Below are positions 63,541 to 64,000 of a DNA stretch of 64,000 bases, piece after piece. The position numbers and the translations under genes are program-made. Source of the DNA: Sanderia malayensis (taxonomy: Eukaryota > Cnidaria > Scyphozoa > Semaeostomeae > Pelagiidae); contig RQOL01000374.1 in NCBI GenBank assembly GCA_013076295.1, forward strand, positions 496,001-560,000, in the 5' to 3' direction. Position 1 is the first letter of the stretch; every line of letters begins with the position of its first letter. Below the pieces are notes generated by a model. It worked only from the letters and a program-made list of their open reading frames with translations. It did not search any database and was not told where the DNA came from.

Positions 63541-64000
63541 TTACATGAGGATATCATTTTGTGTAATTTCAACATCTCCCCATTCTCTAAGAACACAATC
63601 ATATATAATGTTATAAAGTAAACAATCCACCCATAAACTACTAATGTTGTATTGTTTCTTTTTGTGATGATAGATAATTTGCTTCTCTATCCAAAGGAGT
63701 ATCACAGCAAACCTTCCCAAGTTTCCATTTCCATTAGAAAAACTTTCATTCAATAGTGTTTTCAAGGTAACATTTATCCTGTCTTTCCATTCATCTTCAT
63801 TCACCGGAGATTCTTCAATCAGCAACCCATCTTCAGCATCTTTTGCTTGTGGTAGATTTCCAAAATTAACGCTTATTCGAGCAAATGCCATAAACTTGTG
63901 TAAATTCTTGTATACTTTCCCAAGATATATGCGTCGAACTTGAACCTTTGTATTAATGCCCATTACATCTCTAAAATGTTCCTTGAAATAGACTAAGAGC
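63541..64000 (-). CDS. Bcl-2-like or degenerate Fic candidate, right copy
   Basis: First visible Met 63963 (MGINTKVQV). The BH1-like segment reads FSNGNGNLGRFAVILLW. The frame stays open to the window edge, so an upstream start or exon may exist. See the left copy for the two competing interpretations. Confidence 0.35.
   Translation of the reverse strand, partial: LLVYFKEHFRDVMGINTKVQVRRIYLGKVYKNLHKFMAFARISVNFGNLPQAKDAEDGLLIEESPVNEDEWKDRINVTLKTLLNESFSNGNGNLGRFAVILLWIEKQIIYHHKKKQYNISSLWVDCLLYNIIYDCVLREWGDVEITQNDILM

Larger units (their letters stand above)
57207..64000 (-). mobile_element. Maverick/Polinton, right copy (continues past the window)
   Basis: Mirror image of 41.2-47.4 kb on the reverse strand. 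Together with the central block down to 52286 it provides nearly the full Polinton gene set read from right to left. The outer end is beyond 64000. Lesions are different from those of the left copy: frameshifts in integrase, ATPase and Fic, a MITE in the penton-like gene, and a Gly-to-Cys change in the ATPase P-loop. Confidence 0.85.

Overview
The window reads as animal (metazoan) genomic DNA of roughly cnidarian, probably anthozoan, character. It is AT-rich, has GT-AG introns and consists almost wholly of transposable elements. The mixture is Helentron with RPA, Copia, BEL/Pao and DIRS-like retroelements, APE-type LINEs, P-element, IS3EU, hAT and mariner-like DNA transposons, and a Maverick/Polinton virus-like element. 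This resembles sea-anemone and coral genomes; the assignment is inference from family composition. I found no confident single-copy host gene and no rRNA or tRNA.

Region by region. 1-1855 is a reverse-strand Copia gag-protease-integrase that runs off the left edge, joined to a RecQ-like helicase fragment (to 2178). 2341-2625 is a P-element/THAP9-like transposase tail. 3377-5140 is a zinc-finger protein of unknown, repeat-like family, fused to a 5'-truncated Helentron (5141-9880: PIF1-type helicase, APE endonuclease and a spliced RPA-like gene). 10.5-13.1 kb holds eroded fragments (an unknown protein, RecQ, Helitron N-terminal region). 13510-26204 looks like one DUF6589-like gene cut apart by nested insertions: a LINE (14510-19436) that itself contains a BEL/Pao fragment, and a 4.8-kb TIR transposon (21157-25940, 752-bp TIRs, 9-bp target duplication) with a multi-exon gene I cannot assign to a known superfamily.

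28195-35425 is a ~445-bp satellite array hosting a complete 5.7-kb IS3EU-like transposon (28811-34555, 6-bp target duplication). Its two genes converge from the two TIRs: a HECT-domain ubiquitin-ligase-like gene and a DD35E transposase. 35550-38560 is a reverse-strand LINE. 39205-40371 is a previously hidden reverse-strand mini-gene with tandemly duplicated phase-1 exons.

From 40.8 kb to the right edge lies Polinton material in a large inverted arrangement. A left copy (40798-47391, + strand) and a right copy (57207 to past 64000, - strand) carry the same genes in mirror image: a Bcl-2-like (or degenerate Fic) candidate, a small basic protein, a 23-codon micro-ORF, a Fic-domain protein, a 373-residue unknown, packaging ATPase, a second basic protein, chromodomain integrase and a penton-like protein. 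The centre (52.3-57.2 kb) adds a truncated protein-primed-type DNA polymerase B, an adenovirus-type cysteine protease, a capsid-like protein and minor virion-like proteins. A LINE fragment and a DIRS-like retroelement (47392-51160) separate the halves.

The strongest novel observation is that both Polinton copies carry dense perfect heat-shock elements (alternating GAA and TTC at 5-bp pitch) in front of the accessory genes. The morphogenesis genes are chained by ATGA/TAATG stop-start overlaps. Together this suggests an HSF-inducible virus-like element with stress- or death-modulating cargo. Both copies carry many disabling mutations.
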